This document shows positions 1 through 7,264 of a stretch of 59,361 nt of DNA, in pieces. How positions within the stretch are numbered: position 1 is the first letter of the stretch; each line of letters opens with the position of its first letter. Source of the stretch: Facklamia sp050409585. Lineage in GTDB: Bacteria; Bacillota; Bacilli; Lactobacillales; Aerococcaceae. The stretch lies in the NCBI RefSeq assembly GCF_050409585.1, contig NZ_JBNUPE010000012.1:1-59361 (forward strand), written 5' to 3'. The position numbers and the translations under genes were made by a program. Below the pieces are notes generated by a model, which was given only the letters and a program-made list of their open reading frames with translations, was not told the origin of the DNA and did no database searches.

Positions 1-20
1 GAAGTAACCAGTCGGTTACC

Positions 21-161
21 TCACCTACTCATCAACCCTATTTGACAAAGAGCCAAGATTTTTCTCAGAAGATGGTCTTCAAGAACGAGTTCTTCAAGGG
101 CATGAAAAGCGATCTGATTACGTGCTTCAAATATTTTACTATCGGCATTAACTGACATCAT
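21..161 (-). pseudogene. Transposase N-terminal remnant (IS1182-like)
   Basis: A 46-codon reverse frame begins with two Met codons at 161-156 and stops at 23-21. Its middle reads ELVLEDHLLRKI, which resembles the conserved N-terminal segment of IS1182-family transposases (usually LVPEDHLLRKI). After this motif the expected continuation is lost and the frame stops; no other frame resumes it before the window edge. I read it as a decayed or truncated transposase start. It could also be an unrelated short ORF. The family call rests on motif memory only. Confidence 0.4.
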
Positions 162-192
162 GGAAATCACCCATTTTCTTTTTATTATACAT

Positions 193-240
193 AAAAAAGC
201 CCTCTAAATCACTATAAGTTGTGATCTAGAGGGTTTTATC
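193..240 (-). terminator. Rho-independent terminator
   Basis: Inverted repeat with arms near 200-213 and 221-233 (core CCCTCTA/TAGAGGG and ATCAC/GTGAT), loop of about 7 nt. A run of six A on the + strand (194-199) gives a U-tract for minus-strand transcription. It lies about 80 nt past the 315-668 gene and probably ends that transcript. Confidence 0.7.
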
Positions 241-314
241 TACATACTGATATCTCCCTAACGGAAGATGTTTAAGTATAAATGATATTCATATAATAAA
301 AATAGGTGCATCAT

Positions 315-668
315 TTATTTACGTTTTGGTCCCAAATATTCTGAATCATCAAAGCCTAAAATTACTGAAAAAAGTGGGAATCCGAAAAGAAGCCCGAGAC
401 CATATCCAACACCCTTTCCAAACACTTTTGCTAAGTCTAAACAAAACATGATGATAAAATAGATATTTGCTAGCGGAACTAATAGCCATAACACTTTCCA
501 TCCATTACCGTATACAATTTTAAATTGAATATATAGTTGATAAATAGGGATCAGTGACTTCCACCCAGCTTCACCAGCCTTTTCAAAAAGTTTCCACATA
601 CCTACAATAAAAATAATTACAAATACCATGTATAGTATACTTGAAAAACCGTCTGACATATTTCCCAT
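315..668 (-). CDS. Small DUF5684-type membrane protein
   Basis: This 117-residue protein has three to four hydrophobic segments and a central motif GWKSLIPIYQLY followed by FGKGVGYGLGL and ILGFDDSEYLGP. That pattern is typical of the DUF5684 family of small integral membrane proteins, whose function is unknown. The start ATG at 668 is supported by AAGGAG about 10 nt upstream. It is flanked by terminators on both sides, so it is probably monocistronic. Membrane location is clear from the sequence; no catalytic residues are visible. The family call is by pattern recognition. Confidence 0.7.
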   Translation of the reverse strand: MGNMSDGFSSILYMVFVIIFIVGMWKLFEKAGEAGWKSLIPIYQLYIQFKIVYGNGWKVLWLLVPLANIYFIIMFCLDLAKVFGKGVGYGLGLLFGFPLFSVILGFDDSEYLGPKRK

Positions 669-736
669 TTACTCACTCTCCTTCTTATATTTTTTAAGTA
701 TACTATATAAAATTAAAAATAACAAATAAAATTTAA

Positions 737-770
737 AAACAAAAAACACCTTCCAATAAAGGAAAGTGTC
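737..770 (-). terminator. Terminator of rplM-rpsI
   Basis: Arms ACACCTTCC (746-754) and GGAAAGTGT (761-769). On the minus strand the hairpin is followed by T6GT5. It lies 24 nt beyond the rpsI stop. Confidence 0.85.
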
Positions 771-793
771 TTGAAACGTTGATATAATAACGA

Positions 794-1186
794 TTAACGT
801 TTTGAGAATTGTGAAGCTTTACGAGCTTTCTTAAGACCTGGTTTCTTACGTTCTACCATACGAGGGTCACGTGTTAGAAGTCCAGCTGATTTTAATGCAG
901 GACGGAAGTCTGGATCGACGTTTAATAGTGCACGTGCGATTCCGTGACGAATGGCACCTGATTGACCAGAGAAGCCTCCACCTTTTACGTTCACAATAAC
1001 ATCGTAAGATCCTAAAGTTTCAGTAGCGTTGAATGGTTGGTTGATTACTTCGTGTAAGTGAGCAAATGGAATGTATTCTTCCAAAGGCTTCCCATTCACA
1101 GTGAATTCACCAGTTCCTGGTACTAAGCGTACGCGTGCTGATGAGTTTTTACGACGACCTGTTCCTAAGTATTGTACTGTAGCCAT
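794..1186 (-). CDS. rpsI: 30S ribosomal protein S9
   Basis: S9 (uS9) is a small-subunit protein whose basic C-terminal tail reaches the P-site tRNA. The 130-residue length is standard. Visible hallmarks are YLGTGRRKNSSARVRL at the N-terminus, NVKGGGFSGQSGAIRHGIARAL in the centre (first part shown), and the basic tail ending in FSKR. It follows rplM by 11 nt; its ribosome-binding site AAGGAGGG overlaps the rplM stop codon, so the two are co-transcribed and probably translationally coupled. Confidence 0.98.
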   Translation of the reverse strand: MATVQYLGTGRRKNSSARVRLVPGTGEFTVNGKPLEEYIPFAHLHEVINQPFNATETLGSYDVIVNVKGGGFSGQSGAIRHGIARALLNVDPDFRPALKSAGLLTRDPRMVERKKPGLKKARKASQFSKR

Positions 1187-1197
1187 TTAATCCCTCC

Positions 1198-1641
1198 TTA
1201 TATTAATGTATTGATGTCTAATTCTTTAGGTTGTTGAGCGGCATGGTTATGCTCTGAACCTTCATAGACAAAAAGTTTAGTGAATTGTTTACGACCTAAA
1301 CGATTATCTGGTAACATTCCTTTTACTGACCGTTCGATTAAGCGTGTAGGTTTCTTGTCGCGCATTTCACCTGCTGTAGTGACACGCATTCCACCAGGAT
1401 GTCCTGAGTAGTTATAATATTTCTTGTCTGTCGCTTTTTTACCCGTTAAGGCAATTTTTTCAGCGTTAATTACGATTACAAAGTCACCCGTATCCACGTG
1501 TGGGGTATAGGTGGGTTTATTTTTTCCGCGTAAGATTGATGCAACAACAGTTGAAAGGCGTCCCAATGGGATGTCTGTGGCATCTAATAATACCCAGTTG
1601 CGTTCAACTTCGTTCTTTTTAGCCATATATGTTTGACGCAC
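1198..1641 (-). CDS. rplM: 50S ribosomal protein L13
   Basis: L13 (uL13) is an early-assembly large-subunit protein. Motifs include LGRLSTVVASILRGK, TPHVDTGDFVIVINAEKI and SVKGMLPDNRLGR. I start it at the GTG at 1641 (VRQTYMAK), giving 147 residues as usual for the family. An in-frame TTG 15 nt upstream overlaps the strong GGAGG ribosome-binding site and is therefore unlikely. Upstream lie a self-regulatory L13 leader and a near-consensus promoter. The gene is followed directly by rpsI. Confidence 0.97.
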   Translation of the reverse strand: MRQTYMAKKNEVERNWVLLDATDIPLGRLSTVVASILRGKNKPTYTPHVDTGDFVIVINAEKIALTGKKATDKKYYNYSGHPGGMRVTTAGEMRDKKPTRLIERSVKGMLPDNRLGRKQFTKLFVYEGSEHNHAAQQPKELDINTLI

Positions 1642-1667
1642 GTTGTTTTCCTCCAATATTTGTCTAG

Positions 1668-1716
1668 TTGTTTACGGTTACGATGAGTTTCCGGGGCTCA
1701 TGTGTGGGGTAAACAA
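1668..1716 (-). promoter_or_regulatory. L13 leader (ribosomal protein autoregulatory RNA)
   Basis: The 5' UTR of rplM folds as an outer perfect 8-bp helix TTGTTTAC (1716-1709) with GTAAACAA (1675-1668), and an inner helix ATGAG/CTCAT closing a CCCCGGAAA loop. This matches the known Firmicute L13 leader, in which free L13 is thought to bind the RNA and repress its own operon. The structure is visible; the regulation is from the family. Confidence 0.8.
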
Positions 1717-1727
1717 TACCGTCCATT

Positions 1728-1757
1728 ATTATATTCCTTATTAACCCCTAATGTCAA
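1728..1757 (-). promoter_or_regulatory. rplM-rpsI promoter
   Basis: Perfect -35 TTGACA (1757-1752), 18-nt spacer, perfect -10 TATAAT (1733-1728) on the minus strand. Transcription would begin about 1720, just before the L13 leader. Confidence 0.9.
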
Positions 1758-1848
1758 GCGATTTTCTCACACTGCTTCAAATTTATTTTGCTTTCGATCA
1801 ACAGTCATTTGCCTTCGTGGTATAATCATTTCAAAGGAAGTGAAATTT

Positions 1849-2379
1849 ATGAAAGCTCAAGAAAGACGCCAAGCCATTTTAGCATTCTTAAAAGAACAAA
1901 GCGAAGCGATAACGGCCAATGAGTTAGCTAGTCGTTATCAAGTCAGTCGTCAGATAATTGTTGGAGATATTGCTTTATTACGTGCCCATCATAAAGTAGA
2001 AATTTTAGCCACTAATCAAGGATATTTAATTCCTTCTTCCCCGATTAACAATACTGCTACTAAGGGGTATACGGGGGTGATTGTTTGTCGTCATGATGAT
2101 AGTCAAATGCGGCTAGAGTTAGAAACAATATTAGCCTATCAAGGTAAAGTACTTGATGTGCAAATAGAGCATCCGGTTTATGGTTTATTGTCTGCTACCC
2201 TTCATATTCATTCGCAAGCTGATCTTGAAGCCTTTCTAGAACGTATGGCAACTTATGAAGGTGAAATGTTAGCATCCTTAACGGATGGTATTCATTCACA
2301 TACCATACAGGTGCCTAGTCTAAAAGAATTTAAGCTAATCGAAAATGCTTTGTCACAAGAAAAAATCCTCTATGTATAG
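1849..2379 (+). CDS. niaR: Niacin-responsive repressor NiaR (HTH plus 3H domain)
   Basis: A 176-residue repressor with an N-terminal helix-turn-helix (about 5-60: AITANELASRYQVSRQ) and a C-terminal 3H domain that senses niacin. H82, E90, H149 and H151 match in spacing the four metal ligands described for the Thermotoga 3H protein, so the ligand site looks intact. The start is ATG 1849 with GGAAG upstream and an extended -10 (TGGTATAAT, 1818-1826). A longer frame from 1702 would cross the divergent rplM promoter and leader. The next gene is the niacin transporter niaX, with an operator between them. Confidence 0.9.
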   Translation: MKAQERRQAILAFLKEQSEAITANELASRYQVSRQIIVGDIALLRAHHKVEILATNQGYLIPSSPINNTATKGYTGVIVCRHDDSQMRLELETILAYQGKVLDVQIEHPVYGLLSATLHIHSQADLEAFLERMATYEGEMLASLTDGIHSHTIQVPSLKEFKLIENALSQEKILYV

Positions 2380-2382
2380 ACA

Positions 2383-2417
2383 GGTGTCTTGACACCATTA
2401 TAGATTGTTGTTAAACT
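2383..2417 (+). promoter_or_regulatory. NiaR operator overlapping the niaX promoter
   Basis: Perfect inverted repeat GGTGTC-TT-GACACC at 2383-2396. It overlaps a perfect -35 TTGACA (2389-2394); a weaker -10 candidate, TAAACT, lies at 2412-2417 after 17 nt. It resembles the published NiaR motif (GGTGTCTNGACACC type) in position and sequence. NiaR bound here would block RNA polymerase when niacin is plentiful (inference). Confidence 0.8.
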
Positions 2418-2447
2418 GCTTTTATAGTAAATTTTTTGGAGGTTCTT

Positions 2448-3011
2448 ATGTCTCAAACTACTCGCTTATCTAAAACACGCCAATTGACGTTCGCTAGCTT
2501 ACTCACAGCAATTGGTATTATCATACCAATGGTTATGCCACTTAAAATTGTGATTCCTCCTGCTTCTTATACTTTGGCTAGTCATGTGGCAATTTTTATG
2601 GCCATGTTTATTTCGCCTTTTACAGCTGTTTTAGTAAGTTTAGGTACTAGTCTGGGATTTCAATTAGCTGGCTTTCCTATGATTATTGTTGCAAGAGCTG
2701 CTTCGCACGTTGTATTTGCTTTTGTTGGCGCTAAAATGCTTCAACAAAAACCGCAATGGTTAGCAACAAGTCGCAATAAATGGACGTTTTCTTTCATCAT
2801 CAACTTAATTCATGCAGTTGCTGAAGTATTCGTCGTCTATGTGATCACCCAAGTAGGTTTTAGCCAAGCCAGTGAAAACTTCTTATATGTTTTAATTGTT
2901 CTAGTGGGTGGAGGAACTCTTATCCACGGCATGGTTGATTATTTCTTAAGTGATTATTTCGCTAAACAATTAGCAACACGAGCTAAAATTCCTGTCTATC
3001 CAATGGTATAG
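2448..3011 (+). CDS. niaX: Niacin ECF transporter substrate-binding subunit NiaX
   Basis: A 187-residue, mostly hydrophobic protein with about six membrane segments, the fold of an ECF transporter S component. Together with a shared EcfA/EcfA'/EcfT energizing module (not in this window) it would import niacin. The assignment to niacin rests on family resemblance and on its position behind niaR and a NiaR-type operator. Start ATG 2448 follows GGAGG by 5 nt; a TTG at 2436 overlaps that site and is rejected. A terminator follows directly. Confidence 0.87.
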   Translation: MSQTTRLSKTRQLTFASLLTAIGIIIPMVMPLKIVIPPASYTLASHVAIFMAMFISPFTAVLVSLGTSLGFQLAGFPMIIVARAASHVVFAFVGAKMLQQKPQWLATSRNKWTFSFIINLIHAVAEVFVVYVITQVGFSQASENFLYVLIVLVGGGTLIHGMVDYFLSDYFAKQLATRAKIPVYPMV

Positions 3012-3027
3012 TAAATTCTATATACTA

Positions 3028-3062
3028 AAAGGCAAGTGGAAACACTTTGCCTTTTATTTTTT
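3028..3062 (+). terminator. niaX terminator
   Basis: Stem AAGGCAAGTG (from 3029) with CACTTTGCCTT, a GAAA loop and one bulged base, followed by TTATTTTTTT. Confidence 0.85.
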
Positions 3063-3106
3063 TCCTATGATACAATCAAAACAAATGCCTAGCGAGGAGG
3101 AAAATG

Positions 3107-4369
3107 ATGAATCGCCCTGATGTTATTGTTATTGGTGGAGGCACTAGCGGAATGATGGCAGCAATCCACGCTGGCATGAATGGCGCGCGTGTGCTGTTAC
3201 TTGAAAAAAATTATAAATTAGGACGCAAATTAATTCTTACCGGAGGAGGCCGCTGTAATGTCACCAATCGTTCACCTCGTGAAGTATTCATTGACCATAT
3301 TCCAGGTAATGGTAAGTTTCTTTATTCTGTATTAGAACAATTTGATTCACAAGATATAATCGATTTTTTTCAAACACGAGGTGTTCGCTTAAAAGAAGAA
3401 GATCATGGGCGGATGTTTCCCATTTCGAACTCTGCTCGCACCATTCGCGACTGTTTAATTAATGAGATGAGACATTATGCCATTGAAGTAATTGCTGGTG
3501 AACCTGTTGAAGAAGTTCTGTATAATCAAGAAACAGCTTCTGTTAGAGGTGTTCAAACCAGCAAAGCGACATATACTGCCAAAGCTGTCATCTTGGCCTC
3601 AGGCGGCAAGGCCTATCCTCGCACCGGTTCGACGGGAGATGGCTATCGGTGGGCCAAAGACGCTGGTCACAGTTTGACGGATTTTTATGCCACTGAAGTC
3701 CCCTTATTATCCAACGATTCCTTTATTCAAGACAAGTCATTACAAGGTATTTCATTGAGGGACGTTAATGTCAAAGTACTAGATAAAAAAGGGGAAACAA
3801 TTGTTTCCCATCAAATGGATATGATTTTTACCCACTTTGGTTATTCAGGACCAGCTATTTTAAGATGCTCCGGCCATGTCAATTTATACCTTAAAGAAAG
3901 CCAAGAAAAAATTGCGAATCTAACCATTGATCTTATCCCATATATTTCATATGAAGAGCTCAAGAAACTGGCAGAAGAACAAAGAGAAAAGCAAGTTGAT
4001 AACATTCTGCGCCAATGGTTACCTGACAAACTAAATGGCTTGATTCAAAAACAAGTAGGAATCCAAGAAAAGTCAGCTTATAAGCAAGTCAACCATTCTA
4101 TTCAAGAAGCGCTGTGGAAACGAGTCAAAGCTTTTCCACTCACTGTTTATGGCAGTCAACCACTTGAAAAAGGTTTTGTAACGGGTGGAGGGGTTAACTT
4201 AAAAGAAATCACCCCTCAAACCATGGCGTCTAAATTAATGAAAGGCCTCTATTTCTGTGGTGAAATCATTGACATTAATGGATATACAGGTGGCTATAAC
4301 ATTACAGCTGCTTTTGCAACAGGTGCTGTTTCTGGACAACACGCGGCTTGGTTCAGTCTTTCTTCGTAA
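3107..4369 (+). CDS. NAD(P)/FAD-dependent oxidoreductase, HI0933/BaiN family
   Basis: A flavoprotein of about 420 residues. The N-terminal Rossmann motif VIVIGGGTSGMMAA binds FAD, followed by KLGRKLILTGGGRCNVTN, the signature of the HI0933 (YtfP/YhiN) family. A central segment has ASGGKAYPRTGSTGDG, and the C-terminal FAD motif GEIIDINGYTGGYN is present. The physiological substrate of the family is not established. Two adjacent ATGs occur (3104, 3107); GGAGG ends at 3100, so 3107 has the better spacing. It has its own candidate -10 (TACAAT, 3070-3075) and a shared terminator with the convergent LysM gene. Confidence 0.88.
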   Translation: MNRPDVIVIGGGTSGMMAAIHAGMNGARVLLLEKNYKLGRKLILTGGGRCNVTNRSPREVFIDHIPGNGKFLYSVLEQFDSQDIIDFFQTRGVRLKEEDHGRMFPISNSARTIRDCLINEMRHYAIEVIAGEPVEEVLYNQETASVRGVQTSKATYTAKAVILASGGKAYPRTGSTGDGYRWAKDAGHSLTDFYATEVPLLSNDSFIQDKSLQGISLRDVNVKVLDKKGETIVSHQMDMIFTHFGYSGPAILRCSGHVNLYLKESQEKIANLTIDLIPYISYEELKKLAEEQREKQVDNILRQWLPDKLNGLIQKQVGIQEKSAYKQVNHSIQEALWKRVKAFPLTVYGSQPLEKGFVTGGGVNLKEITPQTMASKLMKGLYFCGEIIDINGYTGGYNITAAFATGAVSGQHAAWFSLSS

Positions 4370-4393
4370 AGAGTTTATATTTTTCATTGCAAT

Positions 4394-4430
4394 AAAAAAC
4401 ATCGCAGCCAAGGCTTGCGATGTTTTTTGT
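4394..4430. terminator. Bidirectional terminator
   Basis: 13-bp perfect stem, arms 4394-4406 and 4416-4428 (core ACATCGCA/TGCGATGT), with A6 before and T6 after, serving the convergent genes on both sides. Confidence 0.9.
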
Positions 4431-4442
4431 CTTTATCTATTT

Positions 4443-6389
4443 TTATTCAGCACTTGTTTCTTCAGTTCTCTCAGCGTCGCTATCCTTATCTTCATCTTCT
4501 AATTCAAAAGCTTTCGGATTCGATACAATTAACACGCCATTTACAACCATTGATTCAGCTGGTAAATCGTTCCACTGTCTCAATTGGTCAATACTTACTT
4601 CATACTTGTCTGCTAAAACTTCGAGTGTCTCGCCAGGAGCTACTTGATGGTAGTCTACCCATGGATTAGTGACAGCAATTTCTTCACCAATATAGACCAC
4701 GTTGTCAAGTAAACCGTTCCATTCACGAAGCGCTTCAACCGAAACTTCGAATTGATTCGCTATACTTTCTAAGGAATCTTCTTCAGTCACCTTATAAATA
4801 CTCGGTGCCTTTTCAGGATGGGAAAGGGTTAATTCTGTTCCTTGCTCAATTTCTTTACCTTCTTCTAATTCGCTCCATTCAATAATTTGAGCTTCTGTTA
4901 CTGGGTAAACCTCTAATAAGTCTTGAATTCTTTCGTCTTCCATTAAAGTATGCTTAATTGGATAAATTTCTTCTAATGGGCGAGCTTGTTTAAAGACTGT
5001 AATCGCTTGGCTTGGATCCTTCAAGTAAAGAATATCTCCTACTTCAATCGCATCATTTAAGAGGCCGTTCCATTGGCGTAAATCATTTTCATTAATGTCA
5101 TTAGCCTTTGCAATATCAGCCAATTTTTCCCCTTCAGTCACTTCATGAGTCGGCAAGTCAATACTTTCAGGATCTAGCGCCTTGGTTCTCGGATCAGTGA
5201 GTTTATCTTCATCTTTTTGTAAAGTTTTAGGTTTGCGAATATTCACTTCGCGCGGCTCCTTTTTAAGAGTCTTTGGTTTTTCATTATTAATACCTAGCCC
5301 ATCGCTTTGTGGTTGAGAATCACTGGATGTATCTGGCGTGGTGGTTAATTGATTACCTGTTGAGTTATTAGAAGTTGTGTTAGTTTGACTTGGTACATAA
5401 TTGGAGCCTGAGCTTGGTAAATAAATCACTTCACCAGGGTAGATCATGGTATCTGTTCGACCATTAAAAGCCATCAGTTGACGGCCAGTCATACCATAGG
5501 CTTGAGCAATAGTATCAAAGTTGTCCCCCGCCACAACCGTGTAAGCATTGGATGAGTAAGACGGTTGACTTGGACGGTTGGGATTTGTAAGATCAGTTGA
5601 TCCGTTAGATGTTACTGCTAGTTTATCTCCCGGATAGATTAAATCTGAAACTAAGCCGTTCCATGCCACTAACTGATTAACAGTCACACCATATCTTAAA
5701 GAAATGGTATAAAGGCTATCGCCTTTATTAACAACATACGAACCTTGATTGTTGGATCCTTGATTAGATCCCCCAGGTGTTACAGAAGTAGTTCCTCCAT
5801 CAGCTACTGCTAATAAGTCCCCTACATCAATAAAGTCGGAGGACAGCCCGTTCATAGCTTTTAACTGACTAACCGTTAAGCCGTAGGCATTAGCAATTTT
5901 ATAAAGACTGTCGCCTTTTTGAACCACATAAGTGGCTGGATCTTCTTTCACTACCGGTGGCTGACTTGGTTGATCTGTTGTATTTGAACCATTTAAAGCT
6001 AACCGATCACCTACATCTATATAGTTACCTGTGAGACCATTAAAAGATCGTAATTGATCGACGGATAAACCGAATTTATTTGCAATGGAATAGAGGGTAT
6101 CCCCTTTTTTTACGACATAATAACCTGCCTCCTCTTGATTACTACTTTTGTCTCCTCCATCCATACTCACAATCAATTGAGCACCTATATCGATAGTTGT
6201 ACTTGATAAGCCATTTAAAGCCATTAAGTCTTGTTCAGACAAACCATATTTACGAGCTATGCTATAAATCGTATCGCCTTTTTCGACCACATGGGTGGTA
6301 TTGGCTGATGCTTGAGTCAAGCCCATTAAAGTGATAACAGACAAGCAAATAGCCGATTTATTGATCAGCTGTTGAATTGTTTTCTTCAT
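4443..6389 (-). CDS. Secreted multi-LysM protein (nine modules, no catalytic domain)
   Basis: A 648-residue exported protein. A signal peptide ends about ASA-N (residues 27-30). Five canonical LysM modules follow at about 32-75, 90-132, 152-195, 217-260 and 283-326, each with the GDxxxxIAxxYG...NGL...IxxGxxL pattern. After a charged linker (about 330-410) containing a repeated KPKTL motif come four more modules at about 412-455, 475-523 (degenerate), 531-575 and 582-625. These are acidic and less conserved. The tail is very acidic. LysM binds GlcNAc in peptidoglycan; no hydrolase domain or LPXTG anchor is seen, so it is probably a wall-binding or scaffold protein (inference). Confidence 0.85.
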   Translation of the reverse strand: MKKTIQQLINKSAICLSVITLMGLTQASANTTHVVEKGDTIYSIARKYGLSEQDLMALNGLSSTTIDIGAQLIVSMDGGDKSSNQEEAGYYVVKKGDTLYSIANKFGLSVDQLRSFNGLTGNYIDVGDRLALNGSNTTDQPSQPPVVKEDPATYVVQKGDSLYKIANAYGLTVSQLKAMNGLSSDFIDVGDLLAVADGGTTSVTPGGSNQGSNNQGSYVVNKGDSLYTISLRYGVTVNQLVAWNGLVSDLIYPGDKLAVTSNGSTDLTNPNRPSQPSYSSNAYTVVAGDNFDTIAQAYGMTGRQLMAFNGRTDTMIYPGEVIYLPSSGSNYVPSQTNTTSNNSTGNQLTTTPDTSSDSQPQSDGLGINNEKPKTLKKEPREVNIRKPKTLQKDEDKLTDPRTKALDPESIDLPTHEVTEGEKLADIAKANDINENDLRQWNGLLNDAIEVGDILYLKDPSQAITVFKQARPLEEIYPIKHTLMEDERIQDLLEVYPVTEAQIIEWSELEEGKEIEQGTELTLSHPEKAPSIYKVTEEDSLESIANQFEVSVEALREWNGLLDNVVYIGEEIAVTNPWVDYHQVAPGETLEVLADKYEVSIDQLRQWNDLPAESMVVNGVLIVSNPKAFELEDEDKDSDAERTEETSAE

Positions 6390-6427
6390 CTATGAGAACC
6401 CCCTTTTTTAATAGTTTTGTTTAGTAA

Positions 6428-6470
6428 CTATAGTATAACATGCCCCAATAAGCAGGCAAAGTTATTCTAG
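6428..6470 (-). promoter_or_regulatory. Promoter of the multi-LysM gene
   Basis: On the minus strand a -35-like TTGCCT, 16-nt spacer and -10 TATACT preceded by TGT (extended -10) lie about 40-80 nt upstream of the start codon. Ribosome-binding site is a G5 run before ATG 6389. Confidence 0.65.
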
Positions 6471-6567
6471 CGGAAATCATTTTAGATTCATACTTTTGTC
6501 ATTAATTATTAACACGACAGTAAGATTATCTATTCAATTTATTATTTTTTTATATGAATCCTTATGC

Positions 6568-6585
6568 TATATAAAATTTTATATA
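6568..6585. repeat. 18-bp AT-only palindrome
   Basis: TATATAAAATTTTATATA is a perfect palindrome between two divergent promoters. Being pure A/T, it could be a regulator site, a bendable or easily melted DNA element, or chance. Confidence 0.5.
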
Positions 6586-6611
6586 AGTGGCTATTTTGGT
6601 TCGCCTTTCTA

Positions 6612-6640
6612 TTGAAATAAGAATTACTATATGGTATTTT
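6612..6640 (+). promoter_or_regulatory. Promoter of the 6678-7193 gene
   Basis: TTGAAA (6612-6617), 17-nt spacer, TATTTT (6635-6640) preceded by TGG. Transcription would begin near 6647, which supports the downstream TTG start at 6678. Confidence 0.6.
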
Positions 6641-6677
6641 CAACTTGTTTGATAAATATTTTTTGGTGGTGATATTC

Positions 6678-7193
6678 TTGTCGTTAAATTTTAAGATAAG
6701 TATTAAAGTTGCTCCGTGTCATCGTCATTATTTTGCATTTCTTCATCAAGCGCTAAGTAAAGCTCATTACCTCCCATCTCATTATTCAATTATCCCCATA
6801 CTCTTATGCGACTTAAGTTCAGCCCATATCAATGTTAATACTCTAATCATTGATAGCAACGGAGATTTTTGGTACTCCAACCAATCCTTAGAACAAATTT
6901 CACACAATATACTCCAAGACCAACACCTCTTCATTCCTTTTAATAGTTGTTTAGATAGCCTTCTTTGGCTCAATTTACGCTATTGCTCCTATTTTAATAC
7001 ACTCGAAGATCATACTAATCGACAAACGGTTATCAAATACGGCTTCTTCTACTATCAATTAAATACTGATCGTAACTTATCTTTTATCTATCCCTTATCC
7101 ATTCGATACCAAGCTTTATCTTTTAATAGCAATCGCCCTCATAACCCTCCTTCTATCTACTCTTTTAATCGCTTTGTAGATTTCAGCCTATAA
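6678..7193 (+). CDS. Unknown protein, His/Tyr-rich, no internal Met
   Basis: I do not recognise this 171-residue protein. Evidence that it is real: a promoter-like sequence at 6612-6640, GGTGG 8 nt before TTG 6678, an uninterrupted frame, and a strong bidirectional terminator shared with the convergent cpsB. It has one short hydrophobic stretch (IIPILLCDL), a segment LIIDSNGDFWYSNQSLEQI, and many Tyr, His, Asn and Ser, but no Met after the start. No signal peptide or catalytic motif is clear. In-frame TTG/GTG codons at 6645 and 6666 are alternative starts. Confidence 0.55.
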   Translation: MSLNFKISIKVAPCHRHYFAFLHQALSKAHYLPSHYSIIPILLCDLSSAHINVNTLIIDSNGDFWYSNQSLEQISHNILQDQHLFIPFNSCLDSLLWLNLRYCSYFNTLEDHTNRQTVIKYGFFYYQLNTDRNLSFIYPLSIRYQALSFNSNRPHNPPSIYSFNRFVDFSL

Positions 7194-7222
7194 ATAGGCA
7201 TAAACTTTTTAGTTAGAAAATA

Positions 7223-7264
7223 AAAAAACTTGATTGTCGCTACTAAACGACAATCAAGTTTTTT
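7223..7264. terminator. Bidirectional terminator
   Basis: 17-bp perfect stem, arms 7223-7239 and 7248-7264 (AACTTGATTGTCG core), A6 before and T6 after. The right arm overlaps the cpsB stop codon. Confidence 0.95.

Noticed and set aside
1702..1848. N-terminal extension of the NiaR reading frame back to 1702
   Set aside because: It crosses the divergent rplM leader and promoter, lacks a ribosome-binding site, and the NiaR family starts at the MKAQERRQ position.
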